Positions 12,082 through 24,900 of a stretch of 64,000 bases of DNA are shown piece by piece. Position numbers and translations under genes: made by a program. The notes beneath the pieces were generated by a model that was not told the origin of the DNA, did no database searches, and saw only the letters and a list, made by a program, of their open reading frames with translations. Positions within the stretch are counted from its first letter, which is position 1. Each line of letters starts with the position of its first letter. Source of the stretch: Lottia gigantea (lineage: Eukaryota > Mollusca > Gastropoda > Lottiidae); contig NW_008709073.1 in assembly GCF_000327385.1 (NCBI RefSeq), forward strand, positions 2,414,390 to 2,478,389, written 5' to 3'.

Positions 12082-14929
12082 ATGGCTGAAGAAAAGCAAC
12101 AAATCATTGAAACTCAACCATGTAAACAAAATGCCGAAGAATTTCCAAATTCAAGTCTCAATTTAACTGCACATAATGATATTTTAGTTCATCAGTTATT
12201 AGATGTTGTTGAAGGTAGGCCTACTTATTTATTACCAATACTGTACCATAAACCATTGAATTATATTGTAGAGTGTTAGCAAATGTTTCTGGCTTTTTGT
12301 AAAATTTGAACCTGATGTTAAGTTCCTATACAATATAACAAAATTGTACCTATTCATTAAGTGGCATTTAGTAATTGAAATGTCAGTGTTTTTTATTAAT
12401 GATAGGAGAACTGGATGTCTGATTTAAATGCCAAAAAGTGATAGGGATAGGTTATGAAAACAAATTTGTAGAGATTAAATATTATGAGTTGTCTGAAGAT
12501 CACATAGTGTGGAGCTAGTGTGGAGTTGCAACATGTTTCAGGGTTTGTTTTAATATTTATATATGGCTCTACAATTGATGTATTGAGCACTTTTGAACAG
12601 TGAAAATATTTTGTAACTAACTAAATTATATTTATTTTAAGTAATATTTGCCTGGTCCAGGATCAGTCGATACCAAATATTAGATGCTGATGATAATCAA
12701 CTTTTATACGTATATGAAGGTAACATTTATTTAGATTGGATTGTATGATGAGAAAGCTGATAAAATATCATTTTTCATTGGATTTATGGCTTTAAAGGGA
12801 TTGTAAAGAAGTTTTCTAAAATTTGTGTGTGTCTACTGATTGCATCAATTTGCACCATATAAATTTTCAATCAGACGTCTGTGGTTCCTGAAATTCCACT
12901 TAAACTAAGTGTTAGTGATGTCACTAATCGCAAAATATGTTTTATTATATAAGGCCCTTTGCGATTGGTGATGCCATCTCATGCAATCAGTCACTGAGAC
13001 TGCTTTCAGCTCATTTGAGTGAACTTTTGTGGCATTATCTCAATTAAATGTGCTTTTCCAAAGCCTCAACAAGGCCATTTAAAATGAATAAGAAATATTA
13101 CCCATCTGAGAACCCCCCAAAAGTGTTGATCATCAGTATTTTAGATTGTGAGCTTTACAAAGAATCTTGGAATTGTTGTAGTTGCTGATTGTTATGGTAG
13201 ACAATGTTTTAGTGGTTTAAGAGAATTCAAGTTAAAGATTACAGTAGATGATAATGTATTATATTCTGTATATAGACCAAAACGCTGTACAAGTAGATGT
13301 TGTTTTATGTGTTGTCAGCTACAACAGTTAGATATTCTCAATTCAACTGGTGCTCAGATTGCTTCTGTTCATGAAAAGTAAGTTGATTTTGTCTTTTTAC
13401 TATCTTATGATACTTCTCTTTGGAGGAGTCCACTACTACACAACTCTGGATTTTTCCATACTTTGGAAGACATTAAGATTGTCTTGCTTGTACGGATTTT
13501 CTATGCTATTCAATCATAGGTTTCTGGTAGCAAATAACAAACATTTATGGCATCTGGTATGATAGGTGTGAACTAATGAGGCATGGCGTCAGTGCAAGAA
13601 AATAGAAGAAACTAGTAGAATCCAAGCAAATTGCCTTTATTAATTGTACTGTATAGATAATCCTACACCATACCCCACAGGTTAAGGGGAAGGGGGTTTA
13701 ACTTTTACAATTACTAATTACAATTACTGTTATTAATGCTACGATTACTAAAAAGTTAGATTTCAGACTAAAGCAAAATTAGTCAGTGTTGTCCCTTTAA
13801 ATTTATTTTTGAAAATGTAATTGTTATATTTTTTTTATTAGATGGTCATGTTTGAAACCAATATTTCATATTAATGATAAAGATAATGAGTTATTATATA
13901 TAATAGAGGGTAGTTCATGTCATTGTAGACTTGGATCAGATATTAAATTTCAGGTAAGTATCCCTTTCTTGTCATTTAACGATTTCAACCCTAGCAGCAG
14001 GTTTACCAGCCACTCATTAACGCAATATAAATACGAGCAGCCGGTATATTGTCCGTTGCTAAGTGACGTCATACAGCATTAACATCATTAATTATTACTA
14101 TTAAATGATTGTAAAGAGGTTTACTAATTTTTTTTATATGCAATAGAGACACTGATAGCATCAATTTGCACAATTCCAATTCCATCAGACGTCTTTGGTT
14201 CGTGCAATTCCAGGTTGTTTGATGACTAATCATAAAATAAACTTGTATCACATAAAAACCTCTTTAAATGATTTATCAATAATAGTAGTTAATGATAATT
14301 TCAGGTCTTGACAACTTCAGGTGAAGTTATATCAACTATAACTAGAATATGGTCAGGCTGTAGAGATTGTATTGGTGCTGTGGATGATTTTAAAATAAAT
14401 TGTAAGTAATTTTATCTAACTGTAACATTTTGGTTGAGAAATTCACAAATAAAACCAGTTAACATAGAATCTTCTTTGATAAATTACTCATGCGAGTGTT
14501 ATTGATGCAATATAACCTTACTGAAATAAGCATTCTCTTTGGTTAAAAAACTTGATTACAGTAATTTATTGAGTGGCACCATATATATCTGCAATAAATC
14601 AGATAGCAAATTGGACCTTTCCAAGCACAGGTTTGCATCACTGGGGGAATTTCTACTCAGTTTTGCTATGACTGTACATCATCTGCATGGTCCTTCATTA
14701 ACAGTACGATTATTCACATCTAATCATTATCATGTAATGTTGCTTAAGAACCATGCATCATCTGTAACTTTGGAGAGTGAATCTGCTATTTTTGTTGAAA
14801 TTTGATTTGTTTGTCTTGTTTGCAGTTAATGAAGGTCTCACCAATGAAGAAAGATGGTTGATTTTATGTGCATCATTCTTAATTGATGCCAATTATTTCC
14901 AAAAACATTCAAGATTGTGTTGGTGGTAA
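12082..14929 (+). CDS. Phospholipid scramblase family protein, six exons
   Basis: Exons 12082-12214, 12642-12719, 13182-13377, 13842-13953, 14305-14401 and 14826-14929 give 239 residues with closed phase. Family landmarks: RISRYQILDADDNQLLYVYE, ADCYGRQCF, RPKRCTSRCCFMCC (Cys-rich, usual palmitoylation site), WSCLKPIFHINDKDNE, TRIWSGCRDCIGAVDDF, and a C-terminal hydrophobic helix WLILCASFLIDANYF. Scramblases move phospholipids between bilayer leaflets in a Ca2+-dependent way. It is short: the proline-rich N-terminus of PLSCR1 is absent, and the calcium-segment equivalent (IGAVDDFKINFN) lacks much of the DADNFGIQFP pattern, so Ca2+ control may differ. It is a diverged member; the orthologue group is not assigned. 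A 5-codon upstream frame (ATG 12072) overlaps the start codon and may damp translation. Confidence 0.87.
12792..12990. repeat. Family A MITE half copy in scramblase intron 2
   Basis: Begins TTAAAGGGATTGTAAAGAAG and runs through CAATCAGACGTCTGTGG and CACTAATCGCAAAATATG to the palindrome centre. The right arm dissolves after GCGATTGGTGATG. Confidence 0.65.
14101..14270. repeat. Family A MITE, shortened copy in scramblase intron 4
   Basis: Ends ATTGTAAAGAGGTTTACTA and AAAACCTCTTTAA. The internal CATCAGACGTCTTTGG and TTTGATGACTAATC blocks match the family. The right arm is mostly deleted. Confidence 0.65.
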
Positions 14930-15648
14930 AATTATTGGTTAGAGAGATAAATGAGCAATTTTGGCTATCAACTAACAGATCATAATGTTATTGACTCATA
15001 TTGTTTCAAATGTACAATTTTAATAGTAAACCCTTTTTATTATATACTTTAATATTAATTTTTTACTTTTATTAAATTTTTACAAACATTTGTATATCAT
15101 AGCTTTTTTTGTGTTCTCTAACCTTCCTATGTGGCATATATTTTTTTTACCATATCTCTTGAGATTCTTTTGAAATATAATATGGTCTTTTAAGTAGGAA
15201 AAGTGATATTCTAAAAAGTGTTACTGAAATAGAGCTGTATTATCTGTCAAAGCAAATATTTAGATGACTTAATCATTACCTTCCGCTAGAAACCCCTTAA
15301 AAAGCTTCATATATGCATGTCTCCCTTATAGATTTAGTCAACTGGTGGGTCTTGACTTCTGGGTTAAAGAATTAAGATTCTAACAAAACATGAGAAAGTT
15401 GAAACCTTGCTGCATTTTAAATCTAAAATAATCTGTTCATCAATTTCACCAAAACATCTATCACAATGAAATCTAATGATTATGAAAGAAAAGACAGTTT
15501 CAGCTCAACAATTTAATAATAACAATATAAATATAAATAATTATTGATCAACATTTGTATAAATAAACTGAAAAAAGCTTAATCTGCTGTGAAAATAAAA
15601 GCTGAAATGTGTTGATAAACGAGACTCTACCGTATTCACTTCAATAAA
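14930..15648. other. Convergent interval between scramblase and PEBP gene
   Basis: The 3' UTRs of the two genes probably occupy this AT-rich 0.7 kb. A short block near 15232-15275 (GAGCTG...AAAGCAAATATTTAGA) also occurs near 5050, 27680 and 31030, so a small unclassified repeat is present. Nothing else is recognised. Confidence 0.4.
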
Positions 15649-18600
15649 TTATCTAAACTTGGCATAAAGTTGAACCACATATTCATCCCATTCAGCCATA
15701 AAATAATTACTAGCTACCAATTCAGTTAAATGATATTTTTTGCATATATCTCTGACTTTTTGCTTTGCTCTTCCTTTCATTGTGTGACAGGTTAATCTTG
15801 GAAGTTCGAAATTTATTTTTCTATCTTGTTTAAAAACAACAAAAACATAACGATGTAAACCTGAAGAGAGATAGATGAAAATATAACTGTTCTGTATAGA
15901 TAAAAGCATGAATTCTTCCAATGAATCAAGGGTCACATATTGAAGACTAATACTACCTTTGTGAAAGCAACATGATGAACACTTTGCAATGTACAATGAC
16001 ATAAGGTTACTTTCTACTACAGCGCACATCTATTATTAGATGCCCTGGTGTTGTGCCTTATTGATTAAATTGTCCTCATTTGAAACGAGGTCATGCTGTA
16101 CAACTTCACTTTACATTTTCTCCTTTAATGGAGCTCAAGTCCTACTTTTCTGTACCTAAACTTATGAGAACAAGCAACATCATGAATTATGCCAGGAGGG
16201 AAATTGTGTCAGACATTGGCATTAGCCTTCTCTTTTTCAATATCTGAATGTTTAGGGATCTTTAATGTGCACAGCCTTGGCTTATTGTCTCATCTATACA
16301 ACACCCTCACTGACCTGCATCACTGAAAGGGGTAAACCTGGTTGAAAAATCTGAATGTGTCCTCTACACCTATGCCAGGATTGAACTCTGGACCTCCAGG
16401 TTAGTGAGTAAGTGTCACCAAGCCACAACTGCCCTGCTATTCCTAAAGCAAGGCTATTGGAAAGTAGAATGTAGGACTGGATTTTTGGGTTTATCTGAAT
16501 GTAGTATGATAATAATGTAGTATATACCTGTATCTTTTGGAGGACCAGCACCTATATATTCAGATAAAACATCACCATCTTTAACTCTATTTCCAGGTAT
16601 GTTACCTATTAACCAATGTTGCCATTCACCATTGATATTATTCTCTCTGGACGGGGCATCAGGATCTAAATTGTTAAAATTTCTTAAATTCAAATGTGTT
16701 CATAATTCTTAATGATTTATTTTTGATGATGAAAGTTAGCAGAGGCATAGGAAAGCTCTTCTTATACATAAAGCAGCCTTAAAACAATCTCATCCTACAA
16801 TAAAGTGGCGATGACCAAAAAGCAAGATAAATAATAATGATTTAGGCATTTTATATCTCAAATTGGAGGATTGGACTCTCCTTAATCTCTATATGGATTT
16901 AGTCTTCTAATCTTTCTGTTTCACTATTTGATATGAACGTCACTTGGCCAAACTTATCAGTTGCAGTATGAAAATATAACAATTATAGTAACAAACAGAA
17001 AAAAATATTTCAGTTTTCTTTACAAGTTTTCATATGTTCCCTTGATAAATAAAAATAAAGGAAAATCCTGATTGATAAAAATTTGAATGATCTCTTAAAG
17101 TAAAATGGTCTAAACCTAAAAGCTTCTATGCATTCTACGAAGAAATTTATAATTTTCACCATGTACCTTCAAGAAAGGAAAAGGAAGCTCAATAAGTAAT
17201 ATACTGAAAGGCAAAAGAAATGTCATCTGGACATCGTAAAAATGCATTGTTAAACTGACAACAAAGAGAAGCAGTAGAATGTCAGTCCAACGCAACAAGT
17301 AACTGCAAGTGCCTATATCAGTATTTTCAGAATTTTTCTTTTGCACTTCAGTATAAATTATGAAAATTTAACACATTACTATATACATACATCACCCCAT
17401 CAAATCATATAGACAGACATACATCAAACTAAAAACCAAACTAAAATATAAATAGAAGATAACAGTAAGCTAAATGGAAAATTGTACATATCTAGCAAAA
17501 TCAAATAGAGAACACAAAAATATGGAAATTAATTCAGTCAATTGACTCTTTTATTGGTAAATTATCTTCATAAATTTAGGAAATTCTCTAAATGTTTATG
17601 GTTTAATTTTGGTGTCTTTTATAAAATCATTGTAGAGGCACATATTTAAAAATAATATGCAGCATATTGCAAACTAGGTGAATTGGAAGGCATAACTTAT
17701 TGAGTCTAAAAAAGAAGCTAATTTACATTTAAAAACTTAATCATACAAAAATGCTTTAGTATAGCTTATATATTAATAAAAGCAAATGAAAGCCACTAAG
17801 AAAATTCCACATTACAAATCCTTATCAAAAATTAGTATACCAGTATTGGAAAGACATTTGACAAAATATTTTACAGAAAAATAGAATCAATAACCATCAA
17901 CCTATTCAAATTGTCATAGAAAAACACAAAATTCAGAGAGAATTTGAAGAATTCAAGAAATTTCCTGACACCAAATTTCAAGCATTGCTGTTTTTTCAGT
18001 ACAATTTACCATTTTTCACTTACCTATAGGCTTACGTTGATACATACCATGCATAATAAGTGTGTAATAACTACTTGGGTCAGCATCATAGATTAAAGTT
18101 GGTTCATTTTGAACTTGAGTAGGTGTTACAACTTTTCCTGGCTTGATTTTCAAATCATTTTCATATGTAATCTGAAATTGAAAGAAAAAAAAAGTTAATA
18201 CATACTAATATTGAATACTCTGACTCAATAAATGTGGAAACTGCAGAGGATTGCCAAATGATAATTCATAGAAACAAAAGCAAATGAGTGAAGATTCTAT
18301 GCATGAACTGTAGAGCACTATAAAGAGACATGATAATAGATAAGAGTTTATCTGTCATTTCACAATTGTCAGTGTAAAATTTTGATATGTTGTTAACTTT
18401 GAAGAGTGATAATTTTAAAATTGTGAAGGCTATACAGACTGTGCACATAAAAATTCCCTTGACAGTTGGAAATGTTTCAAGATTAAGTTAATGCTGCTGA
18501 AAAAATTTCCCTTCTGGACACAGCATGGCGTTGCCAATCTTCATTTGCCAATTAGGTTTAGAAGAGCATGACGTAAAAGTCCATTCATTTCATTTATGTT

Positions 18601-18890
18601 TTCATTGTAAAATGGAAATATTTGTTGTCTGATTCCCATTCCTCCATAGCCATAATGAACAGATATTCTTATTGGGGAAATCTCGTATGCATTAAATTTT
18701 CAATACGTGTTTGGACGCTACTGTTTGGAAAGTTTTGTAATTCAATCATTGAATCAGCAGGTTTCTATTGACATACCCCTAGAATAGCCAAAGGATCTGA
18801 GTCAATAACATCTGGACAAATTCTGTCATGTGAAAAACACTCCATATTTGTTTTTCTGTCACGCAGAAACACATCAATCTTGCTTTTCAT
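15649..18890 (-). CDS. Phosphatidylethanolamine-binding protein (PEBP/RKIP family), four exons
   Basis: Exons on the minus strand: 18890-18777, 18171-18048, 16665-16528 and 15860-15649; 195 residues with closed phase (human PEBP1 has 187). Signatures: CPDVIDSDPLAIL, GKVVTPTQVQNEPTL, the ligand-site motif DPDAPSREN, GEWQHWLIGNIPGN, EYIGAGPPKDTGLHRYVFVVF and the ending AEWDEYVVQLYAKF. PEBPs bind anionic phospholipid head groups; in vertebrates PEBP1 also restrains Raf kinase signalling. No signal peptide, so cytosolic. The first exon is the least certain part: the ATG at 18890 is the first in frame and is placed by the CPDVID homology and a GTATGT donor; Met16 is an alternative. A SINE copy sits in intron 3, and a TGACGTCA site about 155 bp upstream of the start may be promoter. 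Confidence 0.88.
16122..16445 (-). mobile_element. tRNA-derived SINE, near-complete copy in PEBP intron 3
   Basis: On the minus strand it begins with a tRNA-like head (AGTTGTGGCTTGGTGA as A-box region, GAGTTCAATCCTGG as B box). The central CAGTGATGCAGGTCAG and TTAAAGATCCCTAAACATTC blocks follow, then a tail ending in AGTAGGACTTGAGCTCC. It matches 47309-47640 throughout but is older. Same transcriptional sense as the host gene. Confidence 0.75.
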
Positions 18891-19043
18891 AGGTCATTAA
18901 AGACGCAATTAGTGTTGGAAAAAAAGATAAAGCAATATTCAACATCCACAGTGAACTATATATCTAATGTAATACATTGCAGTAAGAATCTAATTTATAG
19001 TAGGTAATTTTTGTAATCTATTTACTGCCTTTTCACCTTTCGA

Positions 19044-19051
19044 TGACGTCA
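19044..19051. promoter_or_regulatory. CRE-like TGACGTCA upstream of PEBP gene
   Basis: A palindromic full CRE about 155 bp upstream of the PEBP start codon. No family A repeat is recognisable around it, so it is unlikely to be repeat-borne. Function is inferred from position. Confidence 0.3.
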
Positions 19052-21035
19052 AAATGGAAGTCGTTTTGTTTGTGTTATTATGAATCTGTTTCGATAAGAA
19101 ACATACGAGGATAATATAATGTTTCTATGACGTTTATTTGTCATATTTTATTCATACAGTTTTGTCACAGATTCTGCCCTTTATTTCTTCTCAATGTAAG
19201 TTTCATTATTGTCGCATTTCAGACCTCAAATACCTTTAATTGGGATTTTTACTCATTTCATTTGTTTATCAACAATAACAATACTCAACTTCTCAAGACA
19301 ATGAAGAGTCACAGAGATTAAGTCAGTCAAGGTGAAGAATCAAAACAAGACTAATTCGAGACCTGGGTCATCATCATATGTCCATAGATCAGGGTATTTG
19401 ATACACATCTACATTGGATTATATAGTTACATAAGTATAGTTGTCTGGAAAAAATTCCATTTTGAAAAGCCAATCCAATATTTCTTGCTAATATTCTGAA
19501 GAGCTCCTTGGCAATGGAGCTATCACTATCACTTTTCCATGCTCTAAAAGTTTGGTTTTTCTTGAAATTGATAAAAACGACAGAGACAGTAGAAGACAGA
19601 TGAATGTTTATTGATGATGCACCTATGACTAATTATTGAGTAGGTGTAGGTCTATGTAACACATATAGGCCTAATTAAACCTGTGTAAAAAGTGGTAAAA
19701 ATAACTAAAATTCTACTTAATTAGCAATTATTGTAACTAACAGCACACATTGATCAAGTTATAAAACATGGGTTTGTGTAGTAATTTTTTTTACTGCTTT
19801 CTGGTGAAAGGATAATCTTAAAATCTCTTTATCATTTCCTGTACTGTCTGTATGCTGACTTTATCATGTCTATGGCAATGGCTCAAAGTAATTTCTATTT
19901 TGATTCCTCTTAATGACAATTTTAAATTGAAAATGTCATAATGGTAACTAAAATTATGTTTGATGAAAAAAGACAGGTAAAACTACAATGTTTAAGCATT
20001 AAACAGAAAAGAATGTTACGTTGTCAGGAAGACAATCAAACAAGGTAGATCTGTGCAGCAAGTCCCTCGCTGATAGGCCTATAGATACTAAATTTAGAAC
20101 AGAAGCCTCTAATCTAAACATGTTTTCACAGGATGTATAACTTGATGTGACCTTTGACATGTCTGTACCTTAAATCTAAATCTTAAGGTAGATAAAGTAT
20201 CCTTAATCAGATGATAATTTTCCATCAAGTTTGAAGATAAAACCTTTTAGTGGGTCCAGAGCATGAAGAAACTTGCCTAAAACAGATTTGGATTTATTAC
20301 TTGCAATTACCAAAGGACAAATAGATTACTAAAATAGATACGGGTAACAATTTTAAAATTTAATATTTCCCCCAAATAATATTTTCCCCATCTTCCCCAT
20401 CTCTTCTGAGGAAACAGCACTTGTAGTCCTCATTAAATGCTGATTATTAAAAGTAGCCTAATGGTAGTCGTTTGTTGTTGCCAACTATATATGATAATTA
20501 TGTATATCTGGAATCTTTCCACTAAATTATAATACATGTTTCTTATGAAGCTTCATATGTTATTTGGTAGGCCCTGTAAGAGTGTTATAAAGAGCATTTT
20601 AGCAGTGGCCTGATATTCCACGTGATATTTTTAATGTTTCACATCACTTAAGTCTTGAAAATGTCTCACGAAGCCTAGCACGTCTTAATGTATATTTGCT
20701 TGTGCTGTAGAATCTTCTATTGGAATTAGGCTATATTGCATTTTCAATTTTGTTTGGTAGGAATTGATTAATAGATCTTTTGGTAAGCTTATAAGATGAA
20801 TTCTCTGAAGAAAAAAAACTTGATTCTAAAGCATCTTCATAGCAGGGAGCAGTTTGTTAGAAAATAATGATTTTTCAATAAAAGATACAGTATAGAATAA
20901 GCTTGATTAAATAGTCTTCAAGTTATTTCCTATGATTAAACCTAGTACAGTGTGAGCAGAGACGGTCAGTTCATAAACCATAAGATATGGATATCAACAA
21001 ATTTTCTTTCACAAAAAATCACAAGGAGGATGATT

Positions 21036-21416
21036 TAAAATGGACAGGTTCTTTCGACCAATCATACCTTAGTTTCAGAAACAGGAATTTTTTTTAGCTA
21101 ATCAAATCAGTCATAGTGTTCACAGCTCACCATCAAAATTTGAGCCTGAAAATCCATGTGTGTTCAGAATTACCTTTGTTTGAATGTTCAGAATTACCTT
21201 CGTTTGAATGTTAAAAAGATGACTTGTCTTTTCTTTGAGACTCTGTCATAGAAAAGACATTATAAAGTGAAATTCTTAGTTTGAGGTATTTTTGAAGGAA
21301 TTATGCAATATTTGTATATTAGTAGTACCTCTAAAGACTATACATGTAAGCTTATGCTTTTTCAAGACTCAAATCAACCTCTGAAAATGGCAAATCATCC
21401 CTTAAAGACATAATTT
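21036..21416. repeat. Family B MITE, long copy
   Basis: Carries both halves: GGACAGGTTCTTTCGACCAA, TCAGAAACAGGAATTTTTTT and AAATCCATGTGTG on the left; AGAAAAGACATTATA, TAGTACCTCTAAAGACTA and CATCCCTTAAAGACA on the right. A short internal duplication (TGTTCAGAATTACCTT twice, 21171-21205) is specific to this copy. Confidence 0.7.
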
Positions 21417-21747
21417 CTAAATCAAGTTAGATCTGATATTTTATCTGTTAAAGCAGTTGATATACTACTAAGTACTAACATAAAAGGATATGATAAGTTT
21501 ACAGTAAGAAAATGATAATAACAGGATAATTGTAACCTGCTGTGAAATAACATGTTTGACATCCTGTATTATGTCATAGTATTATATATATATACAATAT
21601 TAATATCATTTCCTTACATGTACTTACTTATAACTAACTTGTTGTTATTTATGATGATTTTATTGAATGATAATTTTTTTTCAGTCATTTGAACATTGAG
21701 CTCTTTGAACAAATGCTCTTATACTTGTAACTAACTTCAAATAAGAG

Positions 21748-21784
21748 GGCCTGACATGGAAAAAGCGGCTAGTTGTTCGGATAG
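21748..21784 (+). repeat. SINE fragment in the opposite orientation
   Basis: GGGCCTGACATGGAAAAAGC and GGCTAGTTGTTCGGATAGG match the reverse complement of the block near 47475-47505. It is the only copy in the window on the plus strand. Confidence 0.5.
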
Positions 21785-21955
21785 GACAAGATTATATACA
21801 TTTACAGTATATTGAAAATTTGAGATATTTGGTACCACAATAAAAAAGGAAGTTCATATGAGCAAAGCAAATCAAGATTTAGATTGCTTACATTTGTTTT
21901 GTTGTTTTCTTTTCCAGTTTGTTGATGCACAGTAGAAAGTTGATCACCAATCAAG

Positions 21956-24900
21956 ATGTCTGATCCAGGAGAAGGGAAATGGTCATGTGATTATTGTACC
22001 TATGATAATTTCCCAGCAGCCAAAAGATGTACATTGTGTCGTGGATTACGGCCTCAACAGCTCATCACTGAAAGTGTAGATCAAGAGCAAGATATCTATA
22101 AGATGGCTTCCTTGATGACACGTAGTGCTGAGTCACCATCCAATGTCATCTGTAGTGGCAGTAGTGGTTCTGATAGCAATAAATGGGCATGTCACATGTG
22201 TACATATCTCAACTGGCCTAAGGCTTTAAAATGTCTTCAGTGTCTAACACCCAGACGTAAATCTTCACCAACCAGTTCAGCTAGCAGTAAAATGGAACCT
22301 CTCAGTGTCAATGTCAATAATGAAGAAAGCCGTTCTGGTCGCAGCACTCCTAACAGAACGTCTCCAAACTCTCCCGAGGCAGCCAAAGCAATAAATAATG
22401 ATATTAATAGAGCAGTAGCATCACATACAAGAACTGGTACAAAATGGACATGTCGAGCATGTACTTATGATAACTATCCTAAAAATACTAAATGCATTAT
22501 ATGTGGTACAAGTCGTCAAAAAATTCAGTCAGATACCAGTCTTGCTATAGGGGGGTGTTTTAGTAGTGATAATGACAGAGATATTATAAATCGTAGAGGT
22601 CGAACCTCTCCATGTACATCTTATAGTGCAGACAATATGGCTTCCTTATCAGGTGGTGCTTACGCAACACCATTAATCTCTGAGGAACGAAATCGTAGTG
22701 AAGAAAAACGTGTTAGATTGTTACGGAAACGAATGAAAGACAAAGATTGGCTGTGGTTAGGAGCCTGTTCAGGGATTGTTGACGGTGATTCTAATGCTAT
22801 AGAAGCTTATATTCAGTCAGGTGGTGATCCTGCTCGCCAACTAACACAGGACGAAGTGTCTTTATTAAATAAACCAGGAATGTTTGAAGTAGGGTATACA
22901 TTAGTTCATCTAGCAATACAATATAAACGTGAGGATTTGTTAGCAGTATTATTAACAGCCACAGATGTAGCTTCTAAAGCTATCAAACGTCTGCCAGCTC
23001 ATTCTAGTCCAGATACAGCCTCAGATATCAGGAGAGAAATTGCCTCGTCTCTAAGACAACGCAAGGGTGATTTCCCCTGTTTCTTCTATTCAGACTGTGT
23101 TACTTTTGCTCTTCCAGCAGGTAAGATGAAAATAAATTTAAGATCAAAATGAACCAATAACACTCTCTGCATTCAGACAGATAAAGTTAAGGCAGCTTGG
23201 TATATTTGACCTCTGAACTTCTAGGCAACCTTATAGCTAAGTTGGCTAAACTGTTATTTCTGTCTGAATGCTCATCAAGAAAAGCAGACTCGAAGACTAG
23301 TCGATAGCTAAGCTGCTTTACTTTTAGTTTTTTGAACACACTATATGCCCGTTTACACGAGTTGGACTTGGACCCACGGATTTACTGACTTGGGTTGACT
23401 CCAGAGTTCAAAACTCTGGGGTCAACTCTGTTTGTGTTTGCACGAGGACAGTCTGCTAGGTGGCAAATGGTTGTAACCATCTGTCGGCATAAACTGCTGA
23501 ACCCGGGTGGAATTGGAGTTCAACCCTAGTGAAGATTGGAGTCGTCATATTCAAAGTTATTTATTTTGATATTTTACAGATATTGTTGATTTACCAACTC
23601 CTGTACAAAGTCAGTTATTTGATGAACTTTTAGATAGAGATGTGCAACATGGTAAGTTTTAGATGAAAACAAACGGAAATTTCTGAAAATTCTGAAAAAT
23701 TGGAAGTTTGCAGGTGGATGATTTGATGAAGCATTAATTCTTAGAAAAAGTGATTCCTTCAATGCCTCTACTTCCCTTTTCTTATAAAAAAAATTGTACT
23801 ATTTAAAAAGTTTATTTTCAACTTATAATTTATTTGTTTACAGAATTAGAATCTGAAGAATCTATCATCAACTGGAGTAAAGAGTTAACTAATTGTTTAG
23901 GTAGTAGATTATATGCCTTATGGAATCGAACTGCTGGTGATTGTTTATTAGATTCTGTATTACAAACAACTTGGGGTGTGTTTGATATAGATAACAGCCT
24001 ACGTAGAGCCTTATCAGATAGTTTAAATGAAGGAGCAATGACGTAAGTTGCATGTGTTCTTTTTAAAAAAAGGTAACAATAGTATCAGTAGAGATGAATC
24101 CAGGAGTGAAGCAAGAAAAAGAAAATAATTCTGGAGTCGTGTGCTCTTCAGTGCTGCACTGCCCTGCCTAGTGTATGGACATTTTGAATATTAGCTATTT
24201 TGACAAAATATTGGTCAAGAAGCATATATAGGAATGTAGTCATCTACATATATTTTTAGTGTATCCCTTTTCAAAGTCAAAATCTGACATCTAGTTATCT
24301 TGCAATTAAAAAAATCATAGCATTTTTATTTTTTTTTTTATTAAGATTTTACCCAAGATGGAAGGAGTATGAATCATTACAAGCACAGTCCTTACAGTTT
24401 AGTTTAGATGAAGGTCAATGGCAGAGGGATTGGGCAATATTACTCAGTTTAGCAAGTCAACCAGGTATGTACAATATTTATTGATAAGCTGAGGTAATGT
24501 CATTCTATTATCTGCAGAAAAGTGTTTGGCATTCTTAGCATTGATTCAATTTGAAACTAAGGACAATCATTGCTGAAAGTATTGCTCAAAGCAGTGGTTC
24601 CAAATCTATTTCAGCCTTCACACCCCACAGCAATCACCTGGACCTTTTACACCCCTAAAAATTTGTTCCATCCACATTTGCAGCATGTGATATGTGAGAT
24701 GCTCTCTCAACTCAAAATAAATTCTTCTCCTACACTAGTTGGCCACACCCCTGACATCCTAGTCCCACACCCCCAGGGGGTGAAAACAACCCAGGTTGGG
24801 AACCAGGGGCTTAGTAATATCTTAAATCTACTGTAATTAACAATACACCATCGCTTATCAGACAATTAGCTGATGACTGAATTATTTTGCAATATTTAGT

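Larger units (their letters stand above)
18891..21917. other. Divergent interval between PEBP gene and ZRANB1
   Basis: No coding exon is supported. TGACGTCA at 19044-19051 is a CRE-like site in the PEBP promoter position. A family B element fills 21036-21416, and a SINE fragment lies at 21748-21784. The ZRANB1 5' UTR exon starts after the acceptor at 21916-21917, so its promoter and first exon lie somewhere here and were not located. Confidence 0.4.

Noticed and set aside
13148-13181. Extending scramblase exon 3 leftward (SFTKNLGIVV)
   Set aside because: No acceptor in the right phase fits that extension. The AG at 13180-13181 restores phase and matches the family alignment.
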